Origin: an uncultured Flavobacteriaceae bacterium
GTDB taxonomy: Bacteria > Bacteroidota > Bacteroidia > Flavobacteriales > Flavobacteriaceae
DNA: 64,000 nt
Assembly: GCA_947502495.1 (NCBI GenBank)
Contig: CANNAC010000003.1
Coordinates: forward strand, 248,001-312,000
Reading direction: 5' to 3'
Below the pieces are notes generated by a model, which saw only the letters and a program-made list of their open reading frames with translations, was not told where the DNA came from and did not search any database. The position numbers were made by a program, and so were the translations under genes. Shown here piece after piece: positions 41,849 through 51,071 of this stretch (within the stretch, counting starts at the first letter, position 1; every line of letters starts with the position of its first letter).

Positions 41849-42397
41849 TTATTTTTTCCAAGCAAATGGTTGGAAAGCTGCATCTACAGGTGTATTTGCA
41901 ATATGATTAGTATAGTTACTAATTACTTTTTGAGACAGACCTAAAATGATTTCTAATACTTGTTGCTCTCCATAACCGGCAGCATAAAAAGCATTTAAAT
42001 CTTCTTGAGTTGCATTTCCACGATTTCTAACAATACTTAAAGTCATAGTACGTAAAGCTTCTAATTTAGAATCTTCAAGAGGAGTTTCGTTACGTAAAGC
42101 TTCAGTAATAGCATCATCCACTTTCATCATTTTTGCAATTCCTGTATGAGCAGGAACACAGTAATGACAAGCATGTTCTACGTTTATTGTTTGCCATACT
42201 ACGGTTAATTCTTCTTCGTTGAAAGAAGTTTGTGTAAATAACTCATGTAAGGTTTGATATGCTTCTAATATTTTTGGAGCTCCTGCTAAAACACCATGTA
42301 AACCAGGAATCATTCCGTAAGCTTTTTGAGAATTTTCTAATAAAGGTTTGCTTGCTTCAGGAGCAGTTTCAATGTTGTGAATTTTTAAAGTTGTCAT
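41849..42397 (-). CDS. Carboxymuconolactone decarboxylase/AhpD-like protein
   Basis: A 182-residue all-helical AhpD-fold protein with the motif EHACHYCVPAH (E-x2-C-x2-C-x3-H), which marks thiol-active peroxidase members rather than true decarboxylases. It is the first gene after the divergently placed promoter region of the TetR gene's strand and lies 71 bp from it. It is likely part of a stress response controlled by the TetR regulator. Confidence 0.88.
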   Translation of the reverse strand: MTTLKIHNIETAPEASKPLLENSQKAYGMIPGLHGVLAGAPKILEAYQTLHELFTQTSFNEEELTVVWQTINVEHACHYCVPAHTGIAKMMKVDDAITEALRNETPLEDSKLEALRTMTLSIVRNRGNATQEDLNAFYAAGYGEQQVLEIILGLSQKVISNYTNHIANTPVDAAFQPFAWKK

Positions 42398-42437
42398 AAT
42401 TTTTCTTTTTAATTTAATATTTATGTTTTGTATCTAA

Positions 42438-42450
42438 ACAATCGTTTAGT
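42438..42450. promoter_or_regulatory. Candidate TetR operator, downstream copy
   Basis: CAATCGTTTAGT lies in the 71-bp gap between the TetR gene and the AhpD-like gene. The same 12-mer occurs again just upstream of the TetR gene at about 43086-43097. Sharing of this word by both flanks suggests the regulator controls itself and the downstream series. Confidence 0.6.
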
Positions 42451-42468
42451 TATTGTATAAAAAAAGGT

Positions 42469-43032
42469 TTAAATGTTTTTGAAGGTCATTTCAATATAAT
42501 CTTCAATTTCTTTTGTGCTATTTACTCTTGCTGCGGCAGCTAAACCGTGTTTTGCTAATAGTAAATAATTGGTTTGTTTTTGTATTGTTTCTATATCCTT
42601 GGAAGGATTCATTTGCAACTTTTCGGTAATAATGGATTTTAAGTTATCCATAAACAAATGCATTTGTTCTTGAATTAATTCATCCTCATTGTCTGAAAAC
42701 TCGTTATAGGTATTTGTTAAAAAACAACCTTTTAAATTGTCGTTTTTAAAATTAGAACTTACAGAATCGTAGAAAAATTGTTTAATGTCTGCAACGCCAT
42801 TAGTTCCTTTTTTGAAGGTATCTAAAACAGTATGTATTTTCGATTTATATTGTTTTAAACTTTCAAGAAACAAGCCATGTTTGTTACCAAAACTAGAATA
42901 TATAGAAAACTTATTGATGCCCATTTCTTTTTCAAGCATTTGCATCGATGTCGTTTTATAGCCATTTTTCCAGAAAAGAAGCATTGCTTTTTCTACTACT
43001 TCTTGTTCGTTATATTGTTTCTTTCTAGCCAT
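42469..43032 (-). CDS. TetR/AcrR-family regulator
   Basis: A 187-residue regulator. The HTH is EQEVVEKAMLLFWKNGYKTTSMQMLEKEMGINKFSIYSSFGNKHGLFLESL, and the C-terminal helical domain binds an unknown ligand. It precedes five co-oriented genes for thiol and small-molecule chemistry, which it probably controls. The sequence TAAACGATTG/CAATCGTTTAG-like appears in both flanks: CAATCGTTTAGT at about 42438 and 43086, a likely operator pair. Confidence 0.88.
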   Translation of the reverse strand: MARKKQYNEQEVVEKAMLLFWKNGYKTTSMQMLEKEMGINKFSIYSSFGNKHGLFLESLKQYKSKIHTVLDTFKKGTNGVADIKQFFYDSVSSNFKNDNLKGCFLTNTYNEFSDNEDELIQEQMHLFMDNLKSIITEKLQMNPSKDIETIQKQTNYLLLAKHGLAAAARVNSTKEIEDYIEMTFKNI

Positions 43033-43085
43033 CTTTACTTTCCGTGAAAACGGAATTGTTTTCTAATTATGGCACAAAACTAACC

Positions 43086-43097
43086 AATCGTTTAGTA
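43086..43097. promoter_or_regulatory. Candidate TetR operator, upstream copy
   Basis: CAATCGTTTAGT recurs about 55 bp upstream of the TetR ATG. It equals the copy near 42438 in the gap before the AhpD-like gene. Position fits autoregulation. Confidence 0.6.
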
Positions 43098-43121
43098 ATA
43101 AAAAAATGTTTTAACTTTTAT

Positions 43122-43739
43122 TTATAATTTGATTTTTTTAAAACTACAAAACAAGAAATTTTGTATGGTGTCAAATGGTGTTTTATGATCTTCTATTATG
43201 CAAGCTGTTTTTTTAAATTCCTTTTTAAACACCGCAGTTAGTTTTTCTACATTATACTGTTTAATTTCAAGGCCACTACATTTGGTAGGTCCGTTTTCTG
43301 AAAAGGTTCCCATTATTAAATAACCAGTTACTGTTTTTGTTACAATGGTTACGTATTTTTCAATGTCTTCTGGTGTTGTTAAAAAATGAAAAACAGCTCT
43401 ATCGTGCCAAACATCAAAAGAAGTTTCAGGTACAAAAGTGGTTATGTCGCTAACAATCCAATCTACATTTTTTGCTTTTTCGCCCAATCGTTTTTTTGCT
43501 TTTTCAAGCGCTTTTTCAGAAATGTCAAGTACGGTTATGTTTTTAAAACCTGCATGTAATAAATGGTCTACAAGTTTACTATCGCCTCCTCCGACATCTA
43601 TTATTTTAGCAGCTTTATTTAAGCCAAAAGAGTGTATGAATTCCAGAGATGTTTTTGGTGTTTCTTGTGTCCAACTGACTTGGTCTGGATTTTTAGTTTC
43701 ATAAACTGTTTCCCAGTGGTTTTTTCTGTTTGTTTTCAT
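43122..43739 (-). CDS. Class I SAM-dependent methyltransferase
   Basis: A 205-residue methyltransferase. The SAM motif I is IIDVGGGDSKLVDHLL, motif II VLDISEKALEKAKKRL, and motif III DVWHDRAVFHFLT. The start NRKNHWETVYETKNPDQVSWTQETPKTSLEFI is typical of a common stand-alone group that methylates small molecules, possibly thiols or metalloids. It is 89 bp upstream of the TetR gene on the same strand, in what looks like a separate unit. Confidence 0.85.
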   Translation of the reverse strand: MKTNRKNHWETVYETKNPDQVSWTQETPKTSLEFIHSFGLNKAAKIIDVGGGDSKLVDHLLHAGFKNITVLDISEKALEKAKKRLGEKAKNVDWIVSDITTFVPETSFDVWHDRAVFHFLTTPEDIEKYVTIVTKTVTGYLIMGTFSENGPTKCSGLEIKQYNVEKLTAVFKKEFKKTACIIEDHKTPFDTIQNFLFCSFKKIKL

Positions 43740-43922
43740 TTTGGATAAAGGCTGAAGTTGAGATAATAATGTTTAACAACTTGTTTGATAAACGACTAAT
43801 TTAGTGGAAAAGGTACGAATTAGATAAGGATTTAGTACGTTGTATTAGATGGATTAGTGACTAAAAATTAACGATACAAGTGGTTATTATATATAATTTG
43901 TAGGTTTGTAAAGATCGATACT

Positions 43923-44603
43923 ATGTTTATGAAGCAGGAAGAAAATAAATCTAAAAAAATAAAGAAACCTTGGCCAACTAAAGATGCCATGGAACAGGTT
44001 TATGAAAGGAAACTTTGGGGAAGTAATAGTGCTGCATTTTATTCTGGGGGTGGATCACATGATGCAGATATTGTGCATCCGTATGTAGATGCAGTAGCTT
44101 CTTTTTTAACTTCTTTTACATCGCCGCTTGTGGTTTGTGATTTAGGTTGTGGCGATTTTAATGTAGGTAAGGAATTGGTGAAGCATACCAAAAAGTATGT
44201 TGCTGTAGATATTGTTTCCGATCTTATCGCACATAATAAAAAAGAATTTACAGCAGATCATTTAGAGTTTCATTGTTTGGATATTGCGGTAGATGATTTG
44301 CCTTCTGGTGATTGTGTTTTATTGCGACAAGTTTTACAACATCTATCCAATGCGGAGGTGCAAAATATACTGAATAAGTTATCCGATTTTCGATATGTGA
44401 TTATAACAGAACATATACCGGAAGGTGATTTTATTCCCAATGCGGCTATTATTTCGGGGCAAGGAATCCGACTAAAAAAACAAAGTGGATTAGATGTTTT
44501 AGCGACTCCTTTTCATTTTAAGGTAGAAGAAGCAAAGCGGTTATTATCTATTCCAATAAAGGATGGTAAAGGCATAATTGTAACTACGCTTTATACCGTT
44601 TAG
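43923..44603 (+). CDS. SAM-dependent methyltransferase
   Basis: A 226-residue methyltransferase with SAM motif I in VVCDLGCGDFNVGKELVKH, motif II YVAVDIVSDLIAHNKKEF, and a distinctive CVLLRQVLQHLSNAEVQNILNKL. The N-terminal 40 residues are basic and include WPTKDAMEQVYERKLWG, a feature seen in proteins annotated as glycosyl/sugar-linked methyltransferases. The substrate is unknown. It is divergent from the other methyltransferase gene and convergent with the AraC gene. Confidence 0.82.
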   Translation: MFMKQEENKSKKIKKPWPTKDAMEQVYERKLWGSNSAAFYSGGGSHDADIVHPYVDAVASFLTSFTSPLVVCDLGCGDFNVGKELVKHTKKYVAVDIVSDLIAHNKKEFTADHLEFHCLDIAVDDLPSGDCVLLRQVLQHLSNAEVQNILNKLSDFRYVIITEHIPEGDFIPNAAIISGQGIRLKKQSGLDVLATPFHFKVEEAKRLLSIPIKDGKGIIVTTLYTV

Positions 44604-44640
44604 AAACGAAGGAGATAAAAGGAAAAAGGATTAAATAGTT

Positions 44641-45516
44641 TTAATGAAAATACTTCTTCCTAAAATGTATCGGTGTTTCTCCAGTTTTGGCTTTGAAAAA
44701 TTTTGAAAAATAGGCATAATCCGAAAACTCTAACGTATTTGCAACATTGGCTAAATTATTACTTGAATGTACAATCAGCCTTTTAGATTCTAGTAGTATT
44801 CTTTCTGAGATTAACTGACTTGTAGTTTTGTTTATGGTTTGCTTTACTACTCTATTGAGATGCTTTGTCGTTATATGTAATTGATTGGCATAAAACTTTG
44901 GCAATTTCTCTTTGTAGAAATGGGTGTTTATGGCATTTTCTAAGTTTTCTAGTATGATAGAATAGCTGGGCGAAACAAGTTTTTCAGGATTTATATCTGC
45001 GGTGTATGCTCGTGTTAATGCTATATAAATACTATTGATAAGGTTTGTTATTTTTAATTCTTTTAAAAGATGGTCTTGTTGATATTCGGTATAAGCTTCT
45101 TGAAATTTTAATTGTAATTCCTGTCTTTTTTCTTGTGGTACTTCTAGTAAAGGCGGGTTTTGATAGGAATAAAAAAAGGGAAACGAATGCAGGGAATGAT
45201 CTAAAAACTTTATGTCGTAAAATGCTTGCGAATGGAAAAAGATATAGCCTTCCGGTTTTGTGTCAAATTTCCAGAAATGGGTTTGTCCGGGTTTTAAAAA
45301 GAAAACTTTACCTGGGTTTATAGTATAAGAATTAAAATCAATTTCATGGGTTCCAGTTCCTTCCGTAAAGAGCACGCACAGATAGAAATTATGGCTGTGT
45401 GGTTTGCTAATTAAGTTCTTGTTGCGTTCTATATGGTTAGCAAAAGAATTGATATACAAATCTTTTAATGGTTTCGATTTTTGAAACTGATCAATTTTTA
45501 AAACAGGTATCTTCAT
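44641..45516 (-). CDS. AraC-family transcriptional regulator
   Basis: A 291-residue protein with an N-terminal cupin-like sensor (HSHNFYLCVLFTEGTGTHEIDFNSYTINPGKVFFLKPGQTHFW) and a C-terminal pair of HTH motifs (FYANQLHITTKHLNRVVKQTI and LANVANTLEFSDYAYFSKFFKAKTGETPIHFRKKY). It probably activates a nearby or unlinked catabolic gene. It is divergent from the DUF983 gene, with 95 bp between. Confidence 0.9.
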   Translation of the reverse strand: MKIPVLKIDQFQKSKPLKDLYINSFANHIERNKNLISKPHSHNFYLCVLFTEGTGTHEIDFNSYTINPGKVFFLKPGQTHFWKFDTKPEGYIFFHSQAFYDIKFLDHSLHSFPFFYSYQNPPLLEVPQEKRQELQLKFQEAYTEYQQDHLLKELKITNLINSIYIALTRAYTADINPEKLVSPSYSIILENLENAINTHFYKEKLPKFYANQLHITTKHLNRVVKQTINKTTSQLISERILLESKRLIVHSSNNLANVANTLEFSDYAYFSKFFKAKTGETPIHFRKKYFH

Positions 45517-45591
45517 AGTAAATGTCTTAAAAGTACAAAAAATGGCGTTTATTCTATAGGATTATAAAGGTTTTATTATTCTAGTTTTGCG

Positions 45592-45599
45592 GTACCATT
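45592..45599 (+). promoter_or_regulatory. Probable -7 box of the DUF983 gene
   Basis: TAGTTTTG matches TAnnTTTG 12 bp upstream of the ATG at 45612. The predicted untranslated leader is very short. No clear -33 element is visible. Confidence 0.4.
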
Positions 45600-45611
45600 A
45601 ATTCATAGATT

Positions 45612-45956
45612 ATGAGCGTAGTTCTTAATGCATTAAATTGTAAATGTCCCAACTGTAAAAAAGGAAATATCTTTAATAATAGAGGTAGTTTGTTATTGTT
45701 TAAGATCCCAAAAATGAGTGCTAGATGTAACGAATGTGATTTTAAATTTGAAAGGGAACCCGGTTTCTTTTTTGGGGCTATGTTTGTTAGTTATGCGCTT
45801 GCTGTAGCACAAATGATAGCAAGCCTTATTGTGTTTTGGTCTTTTATAGATCTATCTCCTTTAAGAGTCTTTTTGATTATTACACTAATAGCCTTTTTAC
45901 TTGGCGCCGTTAATTATAGAATTTCGAGATCTATTTGGATCTATCTGTTCTATTAA
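45612..45956 (+). CDS. DUF983 membrane protein
   Basis: A 114-residue protein with two cysteine pairs in a zinc-ribbon arrangement (CKCPNCKKGNIF and ARCNECDFKFEREPGFFFGAMFVSY), followed by two membrane helices (ALAVAQMIASLIVFW and VFLIITLIAFLLGAV). This is the DUF983 layout, common in Bacteroidota and alphaproteobacteria, without an established function. It is monocistronic, with a strong shared terminator downstream. Confidence 0.88.
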   Translation: MSVVLNALNCKCPNCKKGNIFNNRGSLLLFKIPKMSARCNECDFKFEREPGFFFGAMFVSYALAVAQMIASLIVFWSFIDLSPLRVFLIITLIAFLLGAVNYRISRSIWIYLFY

Positions 45957-45995
45957 GCTTCATTTTTACATGTTTATTATATAGGTAATAAACAG

Positions 45996-46036
45996 AAATA
46001 GGGAAGTCACATCATCTTATGTGGCTTCCCTATTTT
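45996..46036 (+). terminator. Bidirectional terminator between DUF983 and PLP-enzyme genes
   Basis: AAATAGGGAAGTCACAT (45996-46012) pairs with ATGTGGCTTCCCTATTT (46019-46035), 17 bp with a single G-U wobble, and is followed by T runs. The genes converge here. Confidence 0.9.
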
Positions 46037-46079
46037 TAATTTGGATGCAGCTGTAAAATAGCTACAGTTTCTTTCGTAA

Positions 46080-47921
46080 TTAGATGCTTTCTACAAATTT
46101 TAAAAACACTTTTTTGTGTAATTCTAAATCTAAGTTTGGAGACAGGGATGCGCGTACAATATAATCCTTATCGCCTTCTTTGGTGGTTCCTTGCGTTGAG
46201 GTTGCAGGAATGGTCCAATAACATCCTTTTAATTGTCCGTAACTCACACAAAATTTACTCTCGTCTGGAATCTCTGTAATCATTAAATTAATTAATCTTA
46301 AATTCAATGCTCTTTTATAAGTTTCTCTTTCTTCATCGGTATTTCCTTTGGTAGGAAGATCTAATGAGAAAACAGAAGGCGTAAAACCTTGTTCTGCTAA
46401 TACGGAAGAAACAAAATTGATTTTAGATCCTGGTAATGCTTCGTGAATAAAGTGTACAAATTCTCTAGTGTTTTTATATGCATCCGCTATTCTCTGATTC
46501 ATAGAAGGCATTTGTTTCGCTAATATTTCATATTGAAAATTGGTAGCTTCATTATCACAAAGCGTTAGATGCATTTCAATTTTTTCCATTAAAGCAATAG
46601 TCTTTTCATTTCCTACGCAATAACCAGCAGTACATTTTCCTCCACTTGGGAATTTAGATCCGCTAGCAAATGAAATCGTTCGAACGGTTGCAAGGATATC
46701 ATCTTCGCCTAAGAAATGTACATTCGGACAAAAAGTTTGATCTAAAATAAAAACCGGATCGATTGCCATTTCACCCGTTGCTGTTTTACGTTCTTTAGTT
46801 AAAGCTTCTTTTAATTGCATAAGATCTGGAACTTCTACTCTTGGGTTGGTAGGAATTTCTGCAATGATATAAGGAATGGCATCTTCTGCAGCAATTTGCG
46901 TTAATACCGAATCAATACTTTGCACCATATCATTATCGCCATCGACTAGTAGATCTACTATTTCTACATTATCAATACAAGCCGCTACACGTCGTGCTTG
47001 ATCATTTGTACCACCATAACAATTTGGAGGAACAATAATTTTGATTGCTTTTCCTTTATGATTTTCTAATGCATCATGTACCAAGCCCATTAAAATGGCA
47101 TACTGAATAGATAATCCGCTAGAAGCAACTAGTGGTTTTGTATTGGTATTCGTAATTTTATTAATAGCCTTTAGAACGCTTGTTTTGTTTGCTTCGTTCT
47201 TTGTCTTGTTTTCTACAGAAGATTGCGCTACTAGCGATTTTAAAGCAGTAAGCGAATTATCTGGCGTCATTGCAATAGTTTCTCTACGACGTACATGTTG
47301 AATATCTGAAATATAAGTTTCATTTTCTTCACCATTTATTATTAGAATACTTCCTAAGTGATTTTGAAGACTAATGAAAAAGTCTATCTCCGGATTAATA
47401 TCTAAAGCATCCAATGTGTCTTGTTTAGAGAGGAAGATCGTACTACCATGAAACGCTGGAATATCTTTTGAATTTTCTACTTTCTTTAAGTCGAAGGTAT
47501 AACCATAAACACGTTGTATTACTTCAGCATCAAAAAAGGCAGGTAATGCATCGGTATAAAGAATTTGAGTCTTTTTATTAGCGAATAGATTTTTTCTTAG
47601 AATGGCCAAAACAGGAACTGTTTCTGAAGAAAAACTAATTACACTTTCTGGTTTTAGTCCTTGCTCATTGGCAATTGCCCATTCTAATACACAAGATAAA
47701 GGATGACCTAAACGAATATAATCATATGCGGTAGGTAATTCATTTAGTGCAGATGCTGTAGCATTATTGTTTTTAAATAAGGTTTCAAACTGATCTAAAA
47801 ATTGTGTTTTCGCTAATTCTTCGTTATAAATATCTAGTCGATGTGTGGTTAGGTTTAGCCAACCTTCTGGCATGTTTTTTAATACTTCTTTAATATATAA
47901 TAGTGTTTTACTTGCTTTCAT
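46080..47921 (-). CDS. Long PLP-dependent Cys/Met-metabolism-type enzyme
   Basis: A 613-residue protein. The C-terminal part (from about residue 240) is a fold-type I PLP enzyme of the cystathionine gamma-lyase/synthase group: PPNCYGGTNDQARRV, AEIPTNPRVEVPDL, DQTFCPNVHF and the PLP lysine in FASGSKFPSGGKCTAGYCVGN. The N-terminal 240 residues have no motif I recognise, and make the protein about 230 residues longer than the usual 380. It is monocistronic. Substrate and reaction cannot be specified; sulfur amino acid metabolism is the general expectation. Confidence 0.8.
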   Translation of the reverse strand: MKASKTLLYIKEVLKNMPEGWLNLTTHRLDIYNEELAKTQFLDQFETLFKNNNATASALNELPTAYDYIRLGHPLSCVLEWAIANEQGLKPESVISFSSETVPVLAILRKNLFANKKTQILYTDALPAFFDAEVIQRVYGYTFDLKKVENSKDIPAFHGSTIFLSKQDTLDALDINPEIDFFISLQNHLGSILIINGEENETYISDIQHVRRRETIAMTPDNSLTALKSLVAQSSVENKTKNEANKTSVLKAINKITNTNTKPLVASSGLSIQYAILMGLVHDALENHKGKAIKIIVPPNCYGGTNDQARRVAACIDNVEIVDLLVDGDNDMVQSIDSVLTQIAAEDAIPYIIAEIPTNPRVEVPDLMQLKEALTKERKTATGEMAIDPVFILDQTFCPNVHFLGEDDILATVRTISFASGSKFPSGGKCTAGYCVGNEKTIALMEKIEMHLTLCDNEATNFQYEILAKQMPSMNQRIADAYKNTREFVHFIHEALPGSKINFVSSVLAEQGFTPSVFSLDLPTKGNTDEERETYKRALNLRLINLMITEIPDESKFCVSYGQLKGCYWTIPATSTQGTTKEGDKDYIVRASLSPNLDLELHKKVFLKFVESI

Positions 47922-48364
47922 AATGTTCCCTTTTGAATAGGCTACAAAGATACGTTAATTAGAATTTTTGGTATCGGGTTGCAGCGAGTTTGTTCTGTTT
48001 TCCTGGATCTGTTTTTATCTAGAAAGTTGTGTTGGTTTCGTTCTTGATTTTGTAAATAAAACAAAATTGAGAATCCTCGAATATTTGTAAATAGGCTAGG
48101 AGCTAGCAATTACGTCTGGCTAATATTCGTGGGATTCATTTATAGGTTGTTATATAGTATCATTACTTCTGCGGCATTTAGTGCAGCATTATAAATAGTA
48201 CTTCAAAAAGTAAGAAATAGTTTTTCATAATAGGTAGGTTTGTTTATTCTCACAAAGACGTACATTTATTATGCCATTTCGTTATGCTTTTTGTTAGGTT
48301 CTTGTTAAATTATAAGATGTAGGAATTCATTTTGTAAGCGTTTTGCAAATAGTAGTTACAGCTG
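47922..48364. other. Intergenic region upstream of the PLP-enzyme gene
   Basis: These 443 bp hold the 5' region of the PLP-enzyme gene and the 3' region of the unknown exported protein. I saw no ORF of note, no tRNA, no strong hairpin and no repeated element. Confidence 0.5.
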
Positions 48365-49258
48365 CTATTTGTTATCTTTAAGTTTCATAACCTTTTCTAG
48401 TAGTGGTGCAAGTCCGTTTTCTGTTATAGTGTCATTATTCCAAAAGCTTAAAACGCAACTCACGTAATTATTTCTAACTTCTGTTGCGACATAATAAATA
48501 GTTAAGGTTTTTCCTCCAGACATACTTGCCAAAACGGAAGTCATTCCAGTAAAGTCATAAATCACTTTTTTTGCTTTTGTATCTGTTCCTTCAAATTCGA
48601 TATCTACAAGTTCTTCAGAAATTACTTTTCCACTTTTTCTTAATTTAGTTATTGTGAATTGCTGATCGACTGTTTTTTTTGCGTCCTCTAAATCTTTGTG
48701 AATAGACCAATTCATTTGTCCGTAATATGGACATTGCACCGAATTTACATTTGTCCAATTGCAACTAGATCCTAATTCTATTTTTCTACCTGCAAAGTCA
48801 ATGCTATTTATAGACATAGTAGCAAAATTTTCTTTAGGGATTGTTTTTTCCATTATAGGATTTATAATTGTTCTCTCAAATTCTTTATCCCTTTTATTAA
48901 TAGCACTAAATTGAATAATTGTAATGGTATTCTCTTTGTTTTCTATAAAATAATATGCATTGTTTTGCTTTAAGTTTTCCTTAATTTCTTCAGTATTAAA
49001 AACATATAAATTGTTGTAGGGTAGTTGGGTGTCTTTTGTTTTTAGATCCTTTTTTTTAATGGAATATTTTCGGTATGCTTTTTTTAAGCCTTTTTCTGTA
49101 AAAGGATAATTTAAGGTTTCGCTAGTAATTGTATAACCGTCAATATTATAAAAAGTCAATCCGTTATTTGAAATAGCTTGTAATCTATTAAAAATATCGT
49201 TTTGAGCAAATGAGATTGTAGAAACAAAAAGTAGTAGTATCGAAAAGATTTTAGTCAT
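48365..49258 (-). CDS. Exported protein of unknown function
   Basis: A 297-residue protein with a Sec signal peptide (KIFSILLLFVSTISFAQN). The mature protein has mixed helix and strand and no domain that I recognise. Two cysteines (GSSCNWTN and VQCPYYGQ) may form a disulfide, and a late segment (TSVLASMSGGKTLTIYYVATEV) is strongly strand-like. It lies 3 bp after the next gene (49262-49639), so the two are cotranscribed. No function is suggested by neighbours. Confidence 0.65.
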   Translation of the reverse strand: MTKIFSILLLFVSTISFAQNDIFNRLQAISNNGLTFYNIDGYTITSETLNYPFTEKGLKKAYRKYSIKKKDLKTKDTQLPYNNLYVFNTEEIKENLKQNNAYYFIENKENTITIIQFSAINKRDKEFERTIINPIMEKTIPKENFATMSINSIDFAGRKIELGSSCNWTNVNSVQCPYYGQMNWSIHKDLEDAKKTVDQQFTITKLRKSGKVISEELVDIEFEGTDTKAKKVIYDFTGMTSVLASMSGGKTLTIYYVATEVRNNYVSCVLSFWNNDTITENGLAPLLEKVMKLKDNK

Positions 49259-49261
49259 AAT

Positions 49262-49639
49262 TTATTCAGCAATTAAGAATGTGTAGAATGGCCTTCCTTT
49301 CGTATCGAATCCTTTTTTCCAGTTTTCAGTTTTATTCGGATCAAACATGGTAACGTAGTCATTTGGGAATATATTGAATTCAAGAAACCATTTTTGAGGT
49401 GCAACTCCTTTTTTGAAATTTGTTTGTCTTGCCAGAATACTATCCATTGGTGGAACAGAAAATTGCCTTGTTAAAGGACCTCTAGACATAGGGAAAACAA
49501 CAACTGTGGAGCTGAAATTAATCGTTTGGTTCGAATTGTTTTTCACATAAAATGTGGTGGTAGCATAGTTTCCAATTGCGGAAGCGCCACATGAGAGAAT
49601 TAAAATACTAGCTAGTAATAATAGAATGTTTTTTTTCAT
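49262..49639 (-). CDS. Small lipoprotein of unknown function
   Basis: A 125-residue lipoprotein (LLLLASILILSCGASA). The mature 105 residues look like one beta sandwich (TTTFYVKNNSNQTINFSSTVVVFP, GVAPQKWFLEFNIFPNDYVTMFD). No family recognised. It is immediately upstream of the 297-residue exported protein and 36 bp downstream of the TlpA-like gene, so the three may be one transcript. Confidence 0.65.
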   Translation of the reverse strand: MKKNILLLLASILILSCGASAIGNYATTTFYVKNNSNQTINFSSTVVVFPMSRGPLTRQFSVPPMDSILARQTNFKKGVAPQKWFLEFNIFPNDYVTMFDPNKTENWKKGFDTKGRPFYTFLIAE

Positions 49640-49674
49640 GTAAAGAATTCTTCTTAGAAATTATTTAAATTTTA

Positions 49675-51039
49675 TTAATCTTCGCTCTCCACTTTTTCTT
49701 TTTCTAAAACAATAGGATGGTCTTTATAAAACGTTTCTAAAGCAGCAAAATCATCTGGTTTTGCAAGGATATTTTTGTCTGCATCTAGAATGAAATAGGT
49801 TGGTGTTGCCGAAACATCATAAGCATTACCTATCGAGTTGTCCCATTTTCCTTCTCCGTATACGTGAACGAATTCTGGAAAATCATAGGTTTTGTCTTTC
49901 CATCTGTAAATATCATTTTCTAAAGCGACTGCAATGATTTTTAGTTTGGCTGCTTCTAAAGTCTTCGTGTATGCGTGTAATTTTGGTAATTCTTCTAAAC
50001 AATGCGAGCAAGTACTACTCCAAAAAACTACAACATATTGTGCCGCTTCTTTATAATCATACAGTTTAGTAAGTGCTACTTTTTTGTCTTTCATAATCTC
50101 TAAAGTGAAATTGGAAGCACGTTCACCAACCGATGTGTTTTTATAAACGGTAAGTTTTTCGATCAACGTATTGTCCTTTTTAGCTTTTGCTATTGGCATT
50201 AAATAGGTGTCTGCAATGTGGTTTGCAACTGTTTCTTTTTTACCATCGGCAAACTGATTAAAAAGTACTTCGGTAATGATTTCTTTAATAGTAGTATTAT
50301 CTCCAATTGCGGTAATAACAGCATCTACATTATTTTTATATCCAAGATTTTCGTCTGTCGGATTTGTAAACGTAAACACATAATTTAAAACCGTTTCAAT
50401 TAGAAAGCTAGAGCTTTGTAGGGTTGCAGCGCTAAAATCTATATTTTTAAAATAATTCGCTTTTAAGTTTTTTGAAAACGTCTGCGCATCTTCCATTTCT
50501 GTTGGAATATATGGCTTACTCGCTTTTATAAAATGAGAAGCTAACATACCTTCGGAAGCTTTTTCAAATTCGTTTTGTGTTTCGGTTAATACATCAAAAG
50601 CTTTACGGAATTCCTTTTTACTTTGTTTCTCGCTAGCATAATATGCGTTTATATTTTTGCTAACCGTTTGTAAACTTTCGGTATAAGCGCCTAATAATTT
50701 GTTTTCTTGAGATGCAATGTATTTTACGCCTTCGTCTAAATTAAAAGTAAGTTCTATATCTTCTTTTGCATTATAAATAAGGTCAAAATTATATTCATCT
50801 TGCGGTAAAGCATACACAATTCGGTACATCCCTTTTGTAACTGTAGTATCTAGTTTGAATTGAAAATTACCAATGCTATCGATTTCTGCATTATTCACAT
50901 AAAGCGAAGTCGTTGGCGTTACTTTGTAAAGTATGGCGAATTTAAATTCGTCTGCAGGAGTAAATGTTCCTTTAATAGTATGTTGTGCTAATAGAATGCT
51001 TGGTAAAAAAGCGATTAAAAATAATAATCTTTTAGTCAT
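49675..51039 (-). CDS. TlpA-like periplasmic thioredoxin with DUF4369-type N-terminus
   Basis: A 454-residue exported protein (signal RLLFLIAFLPSILLAQ). Residues 20-110 are a small beta domain of DUF4369 type (IKGTFTPADEFKFAILYKV), then about 190 helical residues, and a C-terminal thioredoxin-fold domain with active site CSHC in VVFWSSTCSHCLEELPKLHAY and the cis-Pro in SATPTYFILDADKNIL. Such proteins reduce disulfides in the periplasm, for example in cytochrome or outer-membrane protein maturation. It starts 33 bp after mfd. Confidence 0.87.
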   Translation of the reverse strand: MTKRLLFLIAFLPSILLAQHTIKGTFTPADEFKFAILYKVTPTTSLYVNNAEIDSIGNFQFKLDTTVTKGMYRIVYALPQDEYNFDLIYNAKEDIELTFNLDEGVKYIASQENKLLGAYTESLQTVSKNINAYYASEKQSKKEFRKAFDVLTETQNEFEKASEGMLASHFIKASKPYIPTEMEDAQTFSKNLKANYFKNIDFSAATLQSSSFLIETVLNYVFTFTNPTDENLGYKNNVDAVITAIGDNTTIKEIITEVLFNQFADGKKETVANHIADTYLMPIAKAKKDNTLIEKLTVYKNTSVGERASNFTLEIMKDKKVALTKLYDYKEAAQYVVVFWSSTCSHCLEELPKLHAYTKTLEAAKLKIIAVALENDIYRWKDKTYDFPEFVHVYGEGKWDNSIGNAYDVSATPTYFILDADKNILAKPDDFAALETFYKDHPIVLEKEKVESED

Positions 51040-51071
51040 TGTAATTGGTTTTTCTATTCATATTTCAAAGG

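Noticed and set aside
45045-45323. A 92-aa plus-strand ORF opposite the AraC gene
   Set aside because: It is antisense to a clear AraC coding sequence and shows no domain.
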